This document shows, one piece after another, positions 18,137-26,090 of a stretch of 64,000 nucleotides of DNA. The stretch spans positions 4,892,001-4,956,000 of the forward strand of contig NZ_CP136520.1 of the NCBI RefSeq assembly GCF_032813545.1. The letters run 5' to 3'. The stretch comes from Nodosilinea sp. E11. Its GTDB lineage: Bacteria > Cyanobacteriota > Cyanobacteriia > Phormidesmidales > Phormidesmidaceae. Within the stretch, counting starts at the first letter, position 1, and every line of letters starts with the position of its first letter. The translations under genes were made by a program, and so were the position numbers. The notes under the pieces are model-generated. The model was not told the DNA's origin. It did no database searches and saw only the letters and a list, made by a program, of their open reading frames with translations.

Positions 18137-18433
18137 ATCACTAGTGACGAATGATAACTAGAACTTAAGACAATTACGATTCGTAAAATGTTCCTACATA
18201 TAATATACGAATAAGAGTTTGAGTGGACTATATCATCTGATTGCGGTACAGCGCATATACCTCTCGGTAGATTGACGGAGGCCAATTCAGTTGACGTATC
18301 CAAAATTACTTGGCCCAGCCCGAAAATTAATCAGGGCCAGTCGTAGGGTATAAGAGATCGATCGATAAGAAAGCAGCGAAACCATTCAGCTCCTGAGTCA
18401 CGGGTTGAAGTAATCCACGATAGATACTAAACC

Positions 18434-18482
18434 TCCCTAGGCTGTAGAATCCGTTGTGCGGATCCAGAGTACAACCTAGGGA
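18434..18482. repeat. 49-nt imperfect hairpin
   Basis: The outer arms TCCCTAGG (18434-18441) and CCTAGGGA (18475-18482) pair perfectly. Inside, TGTA pairs with TACA and the sequence GATCCG-like with CGGATC-like. No T tract follows on either strand, so it looks like a leader structure or protein site rather than an intrinsic terminator. Confidence 0.45.
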
Positions 18483-18630
18483 TTATAGGGTAGATGCGTA
18501 CAGTAGATGATCGAGGGTAGCTGCGGAGACCACCACTCCACAGCTTTGGGGTAAACCTCTATAGGTGAGTGCGTAGATGATCTATCGTGTAGAAACATAC
18601 CGAGAGAACACCTGCTGATCAGGACTCTTT

Positions 18631-18659
18631 TCGGTAAATTTGTGGATATCGTCGGTAAA
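18631..18659 (+). promoter_or_regulatory. Two direct repeats TCGGTAAA, 21 bp apart
   Basis: TCGGTAAA at 18631-18638 and 18652-18659. The spacing is two helical turns, so both copies face the same side of the DNA, as in tandem response-regulator sites. They lie about 180 bp upstream of the Wza-like gene. A CGGTCACCG dyad follows at about 18680. Confidence 0.35.
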
Positions 18660-18839
18660 ATTACTAAACTTTTGGCCGCCGGTCACCGAAAAAATACGGA
18701 GGAACTTATTGAGGATCGATCGGTTCCTTAAGGTAGTGCCCTGTTCCGTAGTCCATGATCTGCCAATGACGTTTGGGTGAACTGTCCGGATCCTTCGTTG
18801 GGTCATTGGTGGATAGGTCGCGCACAGCGTGCAGAAAAG

Positions 18840-20027
18840 ATGAACAGCTACTGTTTTATGATTCGTTCCATGGCTAGTTTTATGGTTTTGCAAAACTATT
18901 GTCTTAAATCTATTAAATCTATTGGGCTAGGTCTAGTCGTAGGGGTAGGTGCGATCGCCCCAATCGCACCAGTCTTGGCACAGTCAATGCAGCAGGTCAC
19001 CCAGGCTGTGCCCGCCTCCCCTGCCGGATTGCCTATGGGTAACCCCTTGCCTTTGCAGACTGTCGAGGCAGCCCAATCCTTAGACTTGACCTATCGCCTA
19101 GGTACTGGCGATGTGATTGCGATTGTGGTGTTTGGTGCTGAAGAATACAGTGTTGAGGGCATTGTTTTGCAAGATGGCACTATTAATTTGCCTCGGGTTG
19201 GTCAGGTGCAGGTGCAGGGGCTGACCTTGCGAGAAACTGAAGCGGCTATTGCCGCCCGCTACAGCGTTTTTATGCGACAGCCGATGGTTTCTATCTCTCC
19301 GGTCAATCTACGCCCCGTGCGTGTCGCTATCTCAGGCGAAGTCAAGCGCCCTGGTTCTTATACAGTGCGCCGTACCAACGAGAACAATAACTTCAACACA
19401 ACCGATTCCCGCTTTCCGACCTTGACCGAAGCTATTTCCCAAGCCGGGGGCATTACCGCTCGAGCCAATATTAGCGAGGTCATCCTGCGGCGACCCGTAG
19501 GCTACAACCAGGTGCAAACTAGCCGCTATAACCTGTGGGATCTACTTCAGTCTGGCGACCTGGGTAAAGACATTGTGCTTCAGGGCGGGGATGAAATTGT
19601 CGTTCCTACCGCTACGACCCTAACCGCCAGTGAAGCGGCGGCCTTAGCCAGTGCTAACTTTGCTCCAGAAAGTATCAACGTCTATGTCGCGGGTGAAGTA
19701 GAGCGTCCTGGTCAACTCCAGGTGCCGCTCAATACCTCCCTCAACGAAGTGCTGCTCAATGCAGGAGGCTTTAACCGCCGCAGGGCCAATGTCAATACCG
19801 TTACTTTAGTTCGACTAGCCGCCGACGGTACCGCCCAGCAGCAGCAAATTGCCGTTGATTTCAGCCAAAACGTTAACGACACCAACAATCCCATTCTGCA
19901 AGAGCGCGACGTTATCGTAGTTGATCGCTCAGGGTTAACAACCTTTGGCGATACGACCTCTACATTACTCAGCCCGTTCACTCAGATTCTCAACAGCATT
20001 TTTGGCTTCCGGCGCATTTTCGATTAA
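18840..20027 (+). CDS. Polysaccharide export protein (Wza/OPX-like)
   Basis: The open frame extends up to 18777, but the N-terminus before residue 22 has no signal-peptide character, so I use the ATG at 18840; 18858 and 18870 are alternatives and none has a good Shine-Dalgarno. A signal peptide ends near IAPIAPVLAQS. Then comes the export domain (LTYRLGTGDVIAIVVFGAEE to VSISPVN) and two SLBB-type domains (RVAISGEVKRPGSYTV; VYVAGEVERPGQLQV). No lipobox cysteine is visible, unlike E. coli Wza. It should form the outer-membrane exit together with the divergently encoded Wzc-like protein. Confidence 0.92.
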   Translation: MNSYCFMIRSMASFMVLQNYCLKSIKSIGLGLVVGVGAIAPIAPVLAQSMQQVTQAVPASPAGLPMGNPLPLQTVEAAQSLDLTYRLGTGDVIAIVVFGAEEYSVEGIVLQDGTINLPRVGQVQVQGLTLRETEAAIAARYSVFMRQPMVSISPVNLRPVRVAISGEVKRPGSYTVRRTNENNNFNTTDSRFPTLTEAISQAGGITARANISEVILRRPVGYNQVQTSRYNLWDLLQSGDLGKDIVLQGGDEIVVPTATTLTASEAAALASANFAPESINVYVAGEVERPGQLQVPLNTSLNEVLLNAGGFNRRRANVNTVTLVRLAADGTAQQQQIAVDFSQNVNDTNNPILQERDVIVVDRSGLTTFGDTTSTLLSPFTQILNSIFGFRRIFD

Positions 20028-20799
20028 GCTTCACTTTGATGAAGGAGCTTAATTAAGGCAACCTTGCGGAGAAACACCGATCGCCAGCAGGTGAACTCGG
20101 GGACAAGCGGATTAGCTTATCTACACCAATTTTTGATGCCAATTTCTATGGGCAAGCAAAAAAGCAGAAATCGGGAAACGATTTGCTAACTTTTTCGTCT
20201 ATATATCTAGGAAGTCAGTTCACAATCAATCGAGCCTAAAGCCTTTTCCTCGGAGAGAGGCAGCAAGGATCTGTTGTGTTGTCGTTACTCTCTAGGGGCG
20301 GCCCAGCCAACTAGAAACGCTCATTTCGCTCAAGCTTTTCCTGAATTATCGGCCGTCATGGGCTCAATTGAGCCCTGATCTCCTGGGCTGAGCTAGCGGT
20401 GTTCTACCCTATTTTGTCCAGACCTAAATTTCAAAAACTCAAGATTAATGTGATCAATCATCCGGGTTAAAAATTTTAGGTCTGTAAAGGAAAACAATCC
20501 GCTAAGGTCGATGTTTTCGATAGCGGACGACAACGATCGCTTGAGATAGCCGTAGTCACCTGGGTTAGGACATCCAGAAACCTTAGAAACGTTCGAACGC
20601 CCAAGCGTTCTTAGGGAAAATGTCTTAACCAGACTGGCTACAGCTATATCTAGGCCTTTTTAAGGCGCGATCGCCCTAGACCGAAGCTAGATTCTCGATC
20701 GACAGTATCAGCAAGCCATTATCTTGCTGATTGAACAATTGGAGCCACGCAATTTTTACAGGATTTGGTGTAAGTCTAATTGTAAGCTCTGGTAGACCT
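20028..20799. other. Intergenic region upstream of the sugar transferase gene
   Basis: 772 bp with no credible ORF. An imperfect hairpin directly after the Wza-like stop (AAGCT...AGCTT, about 20026-20050) is a weak terminator candidate. A short perfect dyad, GAACGC-CCAA-GCGTTC, lies at 20595-20610. A long leader or untracked regulatory function for the gene at 20800 is possible; no promoter is clear. Confidence 0.4.
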
Positions 20800-21498
20800 A
20801 TGTTTTCTTCCTTGCATTCTCCCTTGAAGGTAGAGCTATCTGCGCTGCAAGAGAGCCTAACCGTGCCCGATAGTATGGGCTCATTGCCGATTCATCCCTC
20901 AGTCACCTCGTTTTTGAAGCGGTGTTTAGACATTGCCGGTGGGCTAGTGGGTATGGGCCTTTTGCTACTGTTACTGCTGCCCATTGCGATCGCTATTCAG
21001 CTCGACAACCCAGGCCCCGTTTTTTATAGCCAGGTTCGCTGTGGCTACCGAGGTCAACCCTTTCGCATTTGGAAGTTTCGCTCTATGGTCACCAATGCCG
21101 ATGACCTCAAGCATTTGGTTGAAAATGAAGCCCAGGGTCTCATTTTTAAAAATGAAAACGATCCCCGCATCACCTGTGTCGGTCGCTTTTTGCGCCGCAC
21201 TAGTCTAGACGAGTTTCCGCAGTTCTGGAATGTTCTGAAGGGACATATGAGCCTAGTGGGCACCCGTCCCCCCACCCTTGATGAAGTGAGTCAATACCAG
21301 CCCCACCACTGGCAGCGGCTAAACGTTAAACCCGGCCTTACCGGTAAGTGGCAAGCCAACGGCCGCTCCGCCGTCAAAGATTTTGAAACTATCGTCAAAA
21401 TGGATGTCGAGTATCAGGCCCAGTGGTCGATAGGCCACGATACCCAGCTCATTTTAGACACCATTCGCGCCGTCGTGCTCAGCCGGGGAGCCTACTGA
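20800..21498 (+). CDS. Initiating sugar transferase (polyprenyl-phosphate sugar-1-phosphate transferase)
   Basis: I choose the ATG at 20800 (MFSSLHSPLKVEL); the frame continues upstream to a TTG at 20731. The 232-residue product has a reentrant membrane hairpin (KRCLDIAGGLVGMGLLLLLL), then GPVFYSQVRCGYRGQPFRIW, KFRSM, an intact catalytic dyad in RRTSLDEFPQFWNVL and SLVGTRPPT. It should load the first sugar phosphate onto undecaprenyl phosphate in the inner membrane and so start the repeat unit. Unlike the degenerate paralogue at 13623-14558, its catalytic residues are complete. It ends 7 bp inside the convergent bestrophin-like gene. Confidence 0.93.
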   Translation: MFSSLHSPLKVELSALQESLTVPDSMGSLPIHPSVTSFLKRCLDIAGGLVGMGLLLLLLLPIAIAIQLDNPGPVFYSQVRCGYRGQPFRIWKFRSMVTNADDLKHLVENEAQGLIFKNENDPRITCVGRFLRRTSLDEFPQFWNVLKGHMSLVGTRPPTLDEVSQYQPHHWQRLNVKPGLTGKWQANGRSAVKDFETIVKMDVEYQAQWSIGHDTQLILDTIRAVVLSRGAY

Positions 21499-22448
21499 AC
21501 GATCTCAACCGGCGATGGGGGGCCCTGGGGCGATCGCCCCGCCCCCGGCACCAGCGAGATCAAGTCCTCAATGTTTTGCTGCATGGTATGACAGATGGCA
21601 TCTAGCGGCAGATCGTTGGGGTCGTGGCCGAAGGGGTTTTCGATTTCAATACCAATTTCTTCAATGCCAAATACCGCAAAGCTAATCAGCGCGACCAAAA
21701 GCGGCGTACCCCACCCCACCGAAGCCACCATTTGAAACGGCAGGGCCAGACAATAGAGCATCAACAACTGCTTTAGGTGAATCGAGTAGGCTACCGGCAT
21801 CGGCGTCTTCAGAATGCGTTCACACCCGCCCAAGGCATCGACCAGGTCATCTAACGTTTCTAGACAGTAAGTGAGCTGATAAGGATTGAGGGTGCCTCGG
21901 GTCTGCTGGGTTTGCAAATAGTCGGCCACCCAAAAGGCAATCTCTAGGGGTGGATTATTCATCGCTCGCAGTTTGGCAAACTGGTCAGCGGTCAGCAAAT
22001 TGGCCAGTTCTGTATCGGGCGGTTCGCCGCGCAGGTGCAGCTTTGTGGCGATCGCAAAGGCCGGGAGCAGTCGCACGGCAGCAATTTTGGCCTCGTGGTC
22101 GGCAGGCTCAGGAATCTCAATCGCCACCCACAACTGCCGGGCCAGGTTGCGCGTCAGGTTGACTACATTGCCCCACAGCTTGCGCCCCTCCCAAAACCGC
22201 TCGTAGGAGGTGTTGGTGCGAAACACCAGCAGCAGACCCAGCACCAGACTGGGCACTAGCGAACCTAAAATCGGCGACGACAGCGGCCAGCCCCGGCCAT
22301 ACAGCAGCAAAATGCCCCAGGCAAATACAGCGCAGAGTAGCACCCGAGGCATCACCGCCGGAATCACCGACCCTCGGACGCTAAATAGCAGCCGAAACCA
22401 GTCTTGCTCGTAGCGGCGAATGCTGCGCTTGACCATCTGATCGGGCAC
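21492..22448 (-). CDS. Bestrophin-family (UPF0187) channel protein
   Basis: The GTG at 22448 has AAGGAG six bases upstream and is my preferred start; the open frame reaches a TTG at 22499 and an ATG lies at 22436. About 318 residues. RRYEQDWFRLLFSVRGSVIP, then two membrane spans, GLLLVFRTNTSYERFWEGRK, WGNVVNLTRNLARQ and LKTPMPVAYSIHLKQLLMLY are the bestrophin-like hallmarks. Members form anion channels; cyanobacterial and plastid relatives lie in thylakoid or plasma membranes and affect ion balance. Its 3' end overlaps the sugar transferase gene by 7 bp, tail to tail. Confidence 0.88.
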   Translation of the reverse strand: MPDQMVKRSIRRYEQDWFRLLFSVRGSVIPAVMPRVLLCAVFAWGILLLYGRGWPLSSPILGSLVPSLVLGLLLVFRTNTSYERFWEGRKLWGNVVNLTRNLARQLWVAIEIPEPADHEAKIAAVRLLPAFAIATKLHLRGEPPDTELANLLTADQFAKLRAMNNPPLEIAFWVADYLQTQQTRGTLNPYQLTYCLETLDDLVDALGGCERILKTPMPVAYSIHLKQLLMLYCLALPFQMVASVGWGTPLLVALISFAVFGIEEIGIEIENPFGHDPNDLPLDAICHTMQQNIEDLISLVPGAGRSPQGPPSPVEIVQ

Positions 22449-22609
22449 CGACGACTCCTTGTCTGGATGGCTAGGGGATCTGTGGGGCCTAGAGAACAAT
22501 TGCGATCATAGGCGATCGCCTTGTAGCCACCTCAACCAGCCCGATTCTAGCGCGTTGCCCGCTACCCTCCTCGCGCTAACGATGAGACCGAATCTTCCCA
22601 GTGGTTCGC

Positions 22610-24202
22610 CTATAGGGTGACCGCGTAGTCGATCAGCTGGAGAAGGCGCGATCGCAGTGTTTCTAGCCCCATGCGTTCGGTCGCTGAGATAAACAGGGCC
22701 TGGGGATACTCATCTTGGGCGATCGCCAGCACTTCGCTACTTACCCGGTCGGCCTTGTTAAACACCAACAGCATTGGCCCCGGCACAATTGGCATGTCTT
22801 TGAGAATTTGCATCACCCAGTGAATTTGGTCTTGCCAGGCTGGATGCGACACATCGACGACATGGAGTAGGGCATCGGCCTCGGTGACTTCTTCGAGGGT
22901 GGCCCGAAAGGCGTCCATCAGCGAGGCGGGTAATTCTTCGATAAAGCCTACGGTATCGGTGACCACCAGCTGAGTAGTCTGGTTGGTCTCAGGATCGGTA
23001 ATCGCCAGGCGGCGGGTGGTGGGGTCAAGGGTGGCAAACAGCTGGTCTGCCGCGTAAACCGCTGAGTTCGTCAAGGTGTTGACCAGAGTTGACTTGCCCG
23101 CGTTGGTGTAGCCCACCACGGCGATCGACGGTAGGTTGTCGTCTTGGCGACGGTGACGCAACCGCGCCCGGTGCGCCTGCAACTGGTTGACCTCTTGCTG
23201 AAGTTTGACAATGCGCCGCTGAATGGTGCGGCGCTCGGTCTCAAGCTTGGTTTCACCGGGGCCACGGGTGCCAATGCCGCCCCCCAACCGCGACATGGTC
23301 CGTCCGCGCCCGGTCAGGCGAGGCATCTGATACTCTAGCTGAGCCAGCTCGACTTGCAGCTTGCCGGCCCCACTCTTGGCCCGCTGGGCAAAGATATCGA
23401 GAATTAACTCAGTGCGATCGACTACGCGAATGCCCACTAGGTTCTCTAGGTTGCGCACCTGCACCGGAGACAGATCGCGATCGAACACCACCAAATTGGC
23501 TCCCACCGTTTGGGCTGCCAAAGCCACCTCCTGCACCTTCCCGGCTCCCAGCACCGTCTGAGGGTGGGGTCGGGGGCGCTTTTGGGTCATGGTGTCTAGC
23601 ACTTCGCCCCCGGCACTATCGACTAGGCGCTCCAGTTCTTCTAGGCGAGTTTGAAAATGATCGGGGCTCTGGTTATTGGTAAATAGCCCCACCACTAACA
23701 CGCGATCGCGATCGACCTCCACCTGCAAAGCGGTAAAGGCCCGGCTAAACTCAGCCTCTACCCCCTCGACTAAGGCCAAAAAGTCTTGCTGGCTCAGCGC
23801 TTCTAGATCAGTAGTGGCCGACACCAGCCAGCGCTGTTCGGGGTGGGGCACCAGGTGAGCCAAATAGGTGGTTTGAATGTATCCCGTTGCACCGCCGCCT
23901 CTCCGGGTAAAGCCGCTGCCCGTCAACGCCAGCACCGCCAGCACATCGAGGCGCTGCAACGCCATAGTCGTGAGAATTGCCTCGGAGGGCGGGTCGGTTT
24001 CAAACTGCGTGGCAATGCAGCGAATGCCGCTGAGTCGTTCAGCCCCATAGCGCGGCAACTCCGCCAGCGGAATCTGGGTCTGCCGCAGGGTGCCGACCCC
24101 CACTCGCATGACCTGACCACGCCGGTTGATGTAAGCACAGACCGGGTTGCCAATGTCAGTGCTGACCGCCGCCAGCCGCTGGGCAAACTCGGGTGTCACC
24201 AC
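22610..24202 (-). CDS. hflX: GTPase HflX; true start probably upstream at a non-canonical codon
   Basis: From the first GTG (24202) the product is 530 residues. It has the HflX N-terminal domain (VLVVGLFTNNQSPDHFQTRL), the glycine-rich RLGGGIGTRGPGETKLETER, a coiled linker, and a G domain with G1 GYTNAGKSTL, G3 DTVGFIEELP and G4 NKAD. HflX splits or rescues stalled ribosomes. It has a long cyanobacterial extension between about 20 and 170. The same frame stays open to 24310 and encodes the residues expected at the cyanobacterial HflX N-terminus (ETIYGNLKGLKPSQLKQL), but without ATG, GTG or TTG; an ATC at 24295 occupies the methionine position. See findings. Confidence 0.95.
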   Translation of the reverse strand: MVTPEFAQRLAAVSTDIGNPVCAYINRRGQVMRVGVGTLRQTQIPLAELPRYGAERLSGIRCIATQFETDPPSEAILTTMALQRLDVLAVLALTGSGFTRRGGGATGYIQTTYLAHLVPHPEQRWLVSATTDLEALSQQDFLALVEGVEAEFSRAFTALQVEVDRDRVLVVGLFTNNQSPDHFQTRLEELERLVDSAGGEVLDTMTQKRPRPHPQTVLGAGKVQEVALAAQTVGANLVVFDRDLSPVQVRNLENLVGIRVVDRTELILDIFAQRAKSGAGKLQVELAQLEYQMPRLTGRGRTMSRLGGGIGTRGPGETKLETERRTIQRRIVKLQQEVNQLQAHRARLRHRRQDDNLPSIAVVGYTNAGKSTLVNTLTNSAVYAADQLFATLDPTTRRLAITDPETNQTTQLVVTDTVGFIEELPASLMDAFRATLEEVTEADALLHVVDVSHPAWQDQIHWVMQILKDMPIVPGPMLLVFNKADRVSSEVLAIAQDEYPQALFISATERMGLETLRSRLLQLIDYAVTL

Positions 24203-24378
24203 GCAGTCTCCCGGTAGCCGCTGGTGGTATAAGTTGCGTAACTGCTTTAGTTGGCTTGGCTTCAGCCCCTTTAAATTGCCATAGATGGTTTCGATAACGC
24301 CGACCTGCTCCTAAACCAGTGTGGTCTCAATCGCCTGAGCCTCTTACCCAGTTCAGTACAGCGGATCGTTTAAGACGG

Positions 24379-24406
24379 CCTATAGCCCAAAGACCTCCAC
24401 CGTCAA
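24379..24406 (-). promoter_or_regulatory. Putative sigma-70-type promoter of hflX
   Basis: On the minus strand TTGACG (24406-24401), a 16-bp spacer and TATAGG (24384-24379). Transcription would begin near 24372, upstream of the extended reading frame, so the mRNA would include the ATC codon at 24295 and the GGAG at 24311-24308. Confidence 0.5.
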
Positions 24407-24463
24407 ACCGGGGCTCAGGCTATAGATTATATAACTTTGGCTTCAGGCTGGGGCCAAACAATA

Positions 24464-24491
24464 AAGAGGATGCCGCTAGCGACATCCTCTT
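24464..24491 (-). terminator. Intrinsic terminator after the HLIP gene
   Basis: A 9-bp stem (24464-24472 with 24483-24491) with a 10-nt loop, followed on the minus strand by a T-rich stretch (TTATTGTTT). It lies 41 bp after the stop of the HLIP gene and insulates it from hflX downstream. Confidence 0.75.
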
Positions 24492-24532
24492 AGACATAAA
24501 CCTTTGAGTGGTTTGTGGAAGAACAGCTTCAA

Positions 24533-24733
24533 TTAAAACAGACCCAACCAGTGGAAGAATCCTTGACCGGTGGTGAGCTCAACTAGCAGGGCACCGAGAA
24601 AGCCAATCATCGCTAGGCGACCATTCCAAAGTTCAGCACTGGGGTTAGAGCCAAACTCAAATTTGGTGCCGTACTCACCGTACTTGCGACCGAATTGATC
24701 GCCGTAGTTCATATCGTCTTGGGGATTAGCCAT
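24533..24733 (-). CDS. High-light-inducible protein (HLIP/Scp family)
   Basis: 66 residues. A hydrophilic N-terminus ([15 protein letters not shown]) precedes one membrane helix with the chlorophyll-a/b-binding motif [20 protein letters not shown], where E, N and R are the pigment-ligating or salt-bridging residues. HLIPs bind chlorophyll and carotenoid in thylakoids, protect photosystem assembly intermediates, and are induced by strong light. It stands alone, with a long 5' region and its own terminator. I looked for a clear HLR1 light-response box upstream and did not find a convincing one. Confidence 0.95.
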   Translation of the reverse strand: MANPQDDMNYGDQFGRKYGEYGTKFEFGSNPSAELWNGRLAMIGFLGALLVELTTGQGFFHWLGLF

Positions 24734-25150
24734 AGCAAAAACGCCTTTTAGTGTTGGAGCAGAGAAGTAACTACAGCCAGAACGATTGAGGAAGATGCTC
24801 CCCGGTCGAACCAGTTCTCAAGGGCACAGGTCGTACTGAGCTAAGAGCTTGCGGCTGTGTTGTCATTTAACTTAACAGTGCGATCGCAGGGAGCTATCTG
24901 TAAATAGGTAGAAGACTAATGGGGCGCTGTTCTATCGTCGGTTATAGGTGACGGCCCACAATAGCCGTGGAATGGCGATCGCTGGCCATCGCCTACTAAA
25001 AACAACCTCAGGGATGCGTTCGGCTTTACCCTAGCGCTGCTCAACCGATCATTTTATTGAGATCTGCTCAATCTCTGTACTACGTATATGCCCCAACGTT
25101 TTGGGTATACAAGATTCGCTATAGTACTAGGGCTGATTTTGAGAGCACCC
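24734..25150. other. Intergenic region upstream of the HLIP gene
   Basis: 417 bp without a supported gene; it must hold the HLIP promoter on the minus strand. HIP1-type GCGATCGC sequences occur at about 24881 and 24976. No -35/-10 pair stands out. Confidence 0.4.
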
Positions 25151-25324
25151 ATGGCCAGACAATATCGGGCAGATCGCAGCGGTGATCAGAGTTTTATTCG
25201 GTGGTCCTCTGCATCGTCCTCTAGGGGGTGTCGTCCTAGGCTGGCGCTCGATTCAGATCTAAAAGTTGATCGACGGCGGCTGTACAACTATTTAGACTCG
25301 TTGGAAAGCCTGTCTGGCGAATAA
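25151..25324 (+). CDS. Possible small hypothetical protein
   Basis: An ATG frame of 57 codons (MARQYRADRSGDQSF...LYNYLDSLESLSGE), basic and serine-rich with an amphipathic C-terminal helix. No family is recognised and no ribosome-binding site is evident. Comparison with close relatives would decide whether it is real; it may be a chance ORF. A TATAGT at 25120-25125 could serve as a -10 element for it. Confidence 0.25.
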   Translation: MARQYRADRSGDQSFIRWSSASSSRGCRPRLALDSDLKVDRRRLYNYLDSLESLSGE

Positions 25325-25505
25325 TAGCTATAGCCCTAGAGGCTGGGGGTGAGTCATTGGGGTATTTACTTCCTAAGGAGCATGAAAATTAGCGAGGTTC
25401 GGTTTATAACTTTCCTAAGGTTAAGAACAAAAAGAATAGATTAGTGTATTCTTGATTTCGTAATTTTTCACTGCTACGTTAACTAAGCCCCTGGGATCAT
25501 CAGCC

Positions 25506-25940
25506 ATGAGTACAGAGTTTCAATCAGACACAACCTACACAGAGTTTACAGAGCCAGAAGTCCCCACGGTCACAGTTGACACCACTGATTCCACCGCCAG
25601 TGACTTAGGCGACGAAGCGGCTCGGCAAGTCAAGCAAGTGTGGGACAAAGTCTCGGCACTGCTGGGTGACCTGCCCGACTATGTCTCGGAGTTCGTCCAA
25701 CGCTACCGACGGCCCATTGTGACCGTTGGCCTGATCATCGCGGCGTTTATTGCCGTCAAACTGGTGTTAGCCCTGTTAGGAGCGGTCAATGATGTGCCGC
25801 TGCTAGCTCCTACTTTTGAGCTAATCGGCCTAATTTACAGTGGCTGGTTTCTCTACCGTTACCTACTCAAGGCCTCAAACCGCCAAGAGTTGCTCAACGA
25901 CATTGGGGCCATCCGCGACCAAGTTTTGGGTAAAGGATAG
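25506..25940 (+). CDS. CAAD-domain (CURT1-like) thylakoid membrane protein
   Basis: 144 residues. An acidic, threonine-rich disordered N-terminus (to about residue 45) precedes an amphipathic helix (VKQVWDKVSALLGDLPDYVS), then two membrane helices (PIVTVGLIIAAFIAVKLVLA and LLAPTFELIGLIYSGWFLY) and a C-terminal amphipathic helix (ASNRQELLNDIGAIRDQVLG). This is the CAAD domain, found appended to some cyanobacterial aminoacyl-tRNA synthetases and, as a stand-alone protein, homologous to CURT1 proteins that bend thylakoid membranes. Here it is stand-alone. The next gene follows 150 bp later. Confidence 0.9.
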   Translation: MSTEFQSDTTYTEFTEPEVPTVTVDTTDSTASDLGDEAARQVKQVWDKVSALLGDLPDYVSEFVQRYRRPIVTVGLIIAAFIAVKLVLALLGAVNDVPLLAPTFELIGLIYSGWFLYRYLLKASNRQELLNDIGAIRDQVLGKG

Positions 25941-26090
25941 AGATGGATCAGCCGTACTGACGGCGCTACCCATCCTCGCAATACGGTAACTGCCCCCTGT
26001 GGTTCAAGATCACGCTTTCTATACTGGTTGTAACTACAGCTGGTAAAAGCAGCTAGCGTGATTGTTAGAGCCCAGGGGTTCACTTCTTTT

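Larger units (their letters stand above)
17972..18839. promoter_or_regulatory. Divergent regulatory spacer of the polysaccharide locus
   Basis: 868 bp between the minus-strand run and the Wza-like gene; AT-rich, with many inverted and direct repeats and no credible gene. On the minus strand a TATAAG (18107-18102) is flanked by TTCCGGAA (18094-18101) and the inverted repeat TTCCGA-N6-TCGGAA (18119-18136). Toward the plus-strand gene, the octamer TCGGTAAA occurs twice, 21 bp apart (18631 and 18652). A 49-nt hairpin lies at 18434-18482. I infer transcription control of both arms here; no named regulator's site is recognised. Confidence 0.55.

Noticed and set aside
18582..18893. A 103-codon minus-strand frame in the divergent spacer
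   Set aside because: Covers regulatory repeats and the Wza-like start; composition is random and no start signal is seen.
24734..24900. An HLR1 light-response box upstream of the HLIP gene
   Set aside because: TTTAAC/TTAACA words at about 24867 do not fit the published spacing and sequence well enough.
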